This document shows, piece after piece, positions 5,182 to 5,186 of a stretch of 5,186 nucleotides of DNA. The DNA is from Synergistaceae bacterium (lineage in GTDB: Bacteria; Synergistota; Synergistia; Synergistales; Synergistaceae), in assembly GCA_031274465.1 (NCBI GenBank), contig JAISQC010000236.1:1-5186 (forward strand), in the 5' to 3' direction. The translations under genes were made by a program, and so were the position numbers. The number at the start of each line of letters is the position of its first letter. The first letter of the stretch is position 1. The notes under the pieces were generated by a model. That model worked only from the letters and a program-made list of their open reading frames with translations, was not told where the DNA came from and did not search any database.

Positions 5182-5186
5182 CATCG

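Noticed and set aside
4432..5184. Minus-strand open frame of 250 codons starting MKKFF near the right edge
   Set aside because: It runs through the AT-rich leader and then out of frame through the aminotransferase. The first 38 codons look non-coding and the rest is an Arg-rich shadow.

Overview
The window is a GC-rich bacterial segment in which all five protein-coding genes lie on the minus strand, so transcription runs right to left. In that order they are: a DegT/DnrJ/EryC1/StrS sugar aminotransferase (5066-3933), a membrane zinc metallopeptidase of the YugP family (3852-3160), the 16S rRNA m5C967 methyltransferase RsmB (3078-1762), a membrane-anchored three-PASTA protein (1733-546) and ribulose-phosphate 3-epimerase Rpe (549-1, cut by the left edge). 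Gaps are short (about 80, 81 and 28 nt, then a 4-nt overlap), which suggests a largely co-transcribed run. A good sigma70-type promoter just ahead of the peptidase gives the last four genes their own start. No RNA gene, insertion sequence, CRISPR array or phage feature was seen, and no gene-free stretch exceeds 300 bases.

Organism. The combination of membrane zinc peptidase, rsmB, PASTA protein and rpe resembles the Gram-positive (Bacillus/Clostridia) housekeeping neighbourhood in which rsmB is followed by a PP2C phosphatase, a PASTA Ser/Thr kinase, rsgA and rpe. Here phosphatase, kinase domain and rsgA are absent and a kinase-less PASTA protein sits in their place. High GC, frequent AGG and ATA codons, and this gene order suggest a Synergistota-like bacterium or a deep relative of the Clostridia. 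That placement is inference from memory, not from a search.

How the genes fit together. RsmB modifies the ribosome and Rpe serves the pentose-phosphate pathway. The peptidase probably acts on membrane proteins. The PASTA protein, with one membrane anchor, would face the cell wall and could bind muropeptides or act in division or septal peptidoglycan synthesis. The aminotransferase makes an amino sugar for surface polysaccharide or a related pathway; no other sugar genes are visible to fix its substrate.

The most interesting signals are: the PASTA protein in the kinase slot, with a C-terminal beta-type tail that recalls clostridial PrkC kinases; a 12-codon mini-ORF that exactly bridges rsmB and the PASTA gene by ATGA and TTGA overlaps; a divergent SAM-binding motif in RsmB; a single in-frame TGA between the peptidase and RsmB; and a hairpin plus spaced direct repeat ahead of the aminotransferase.
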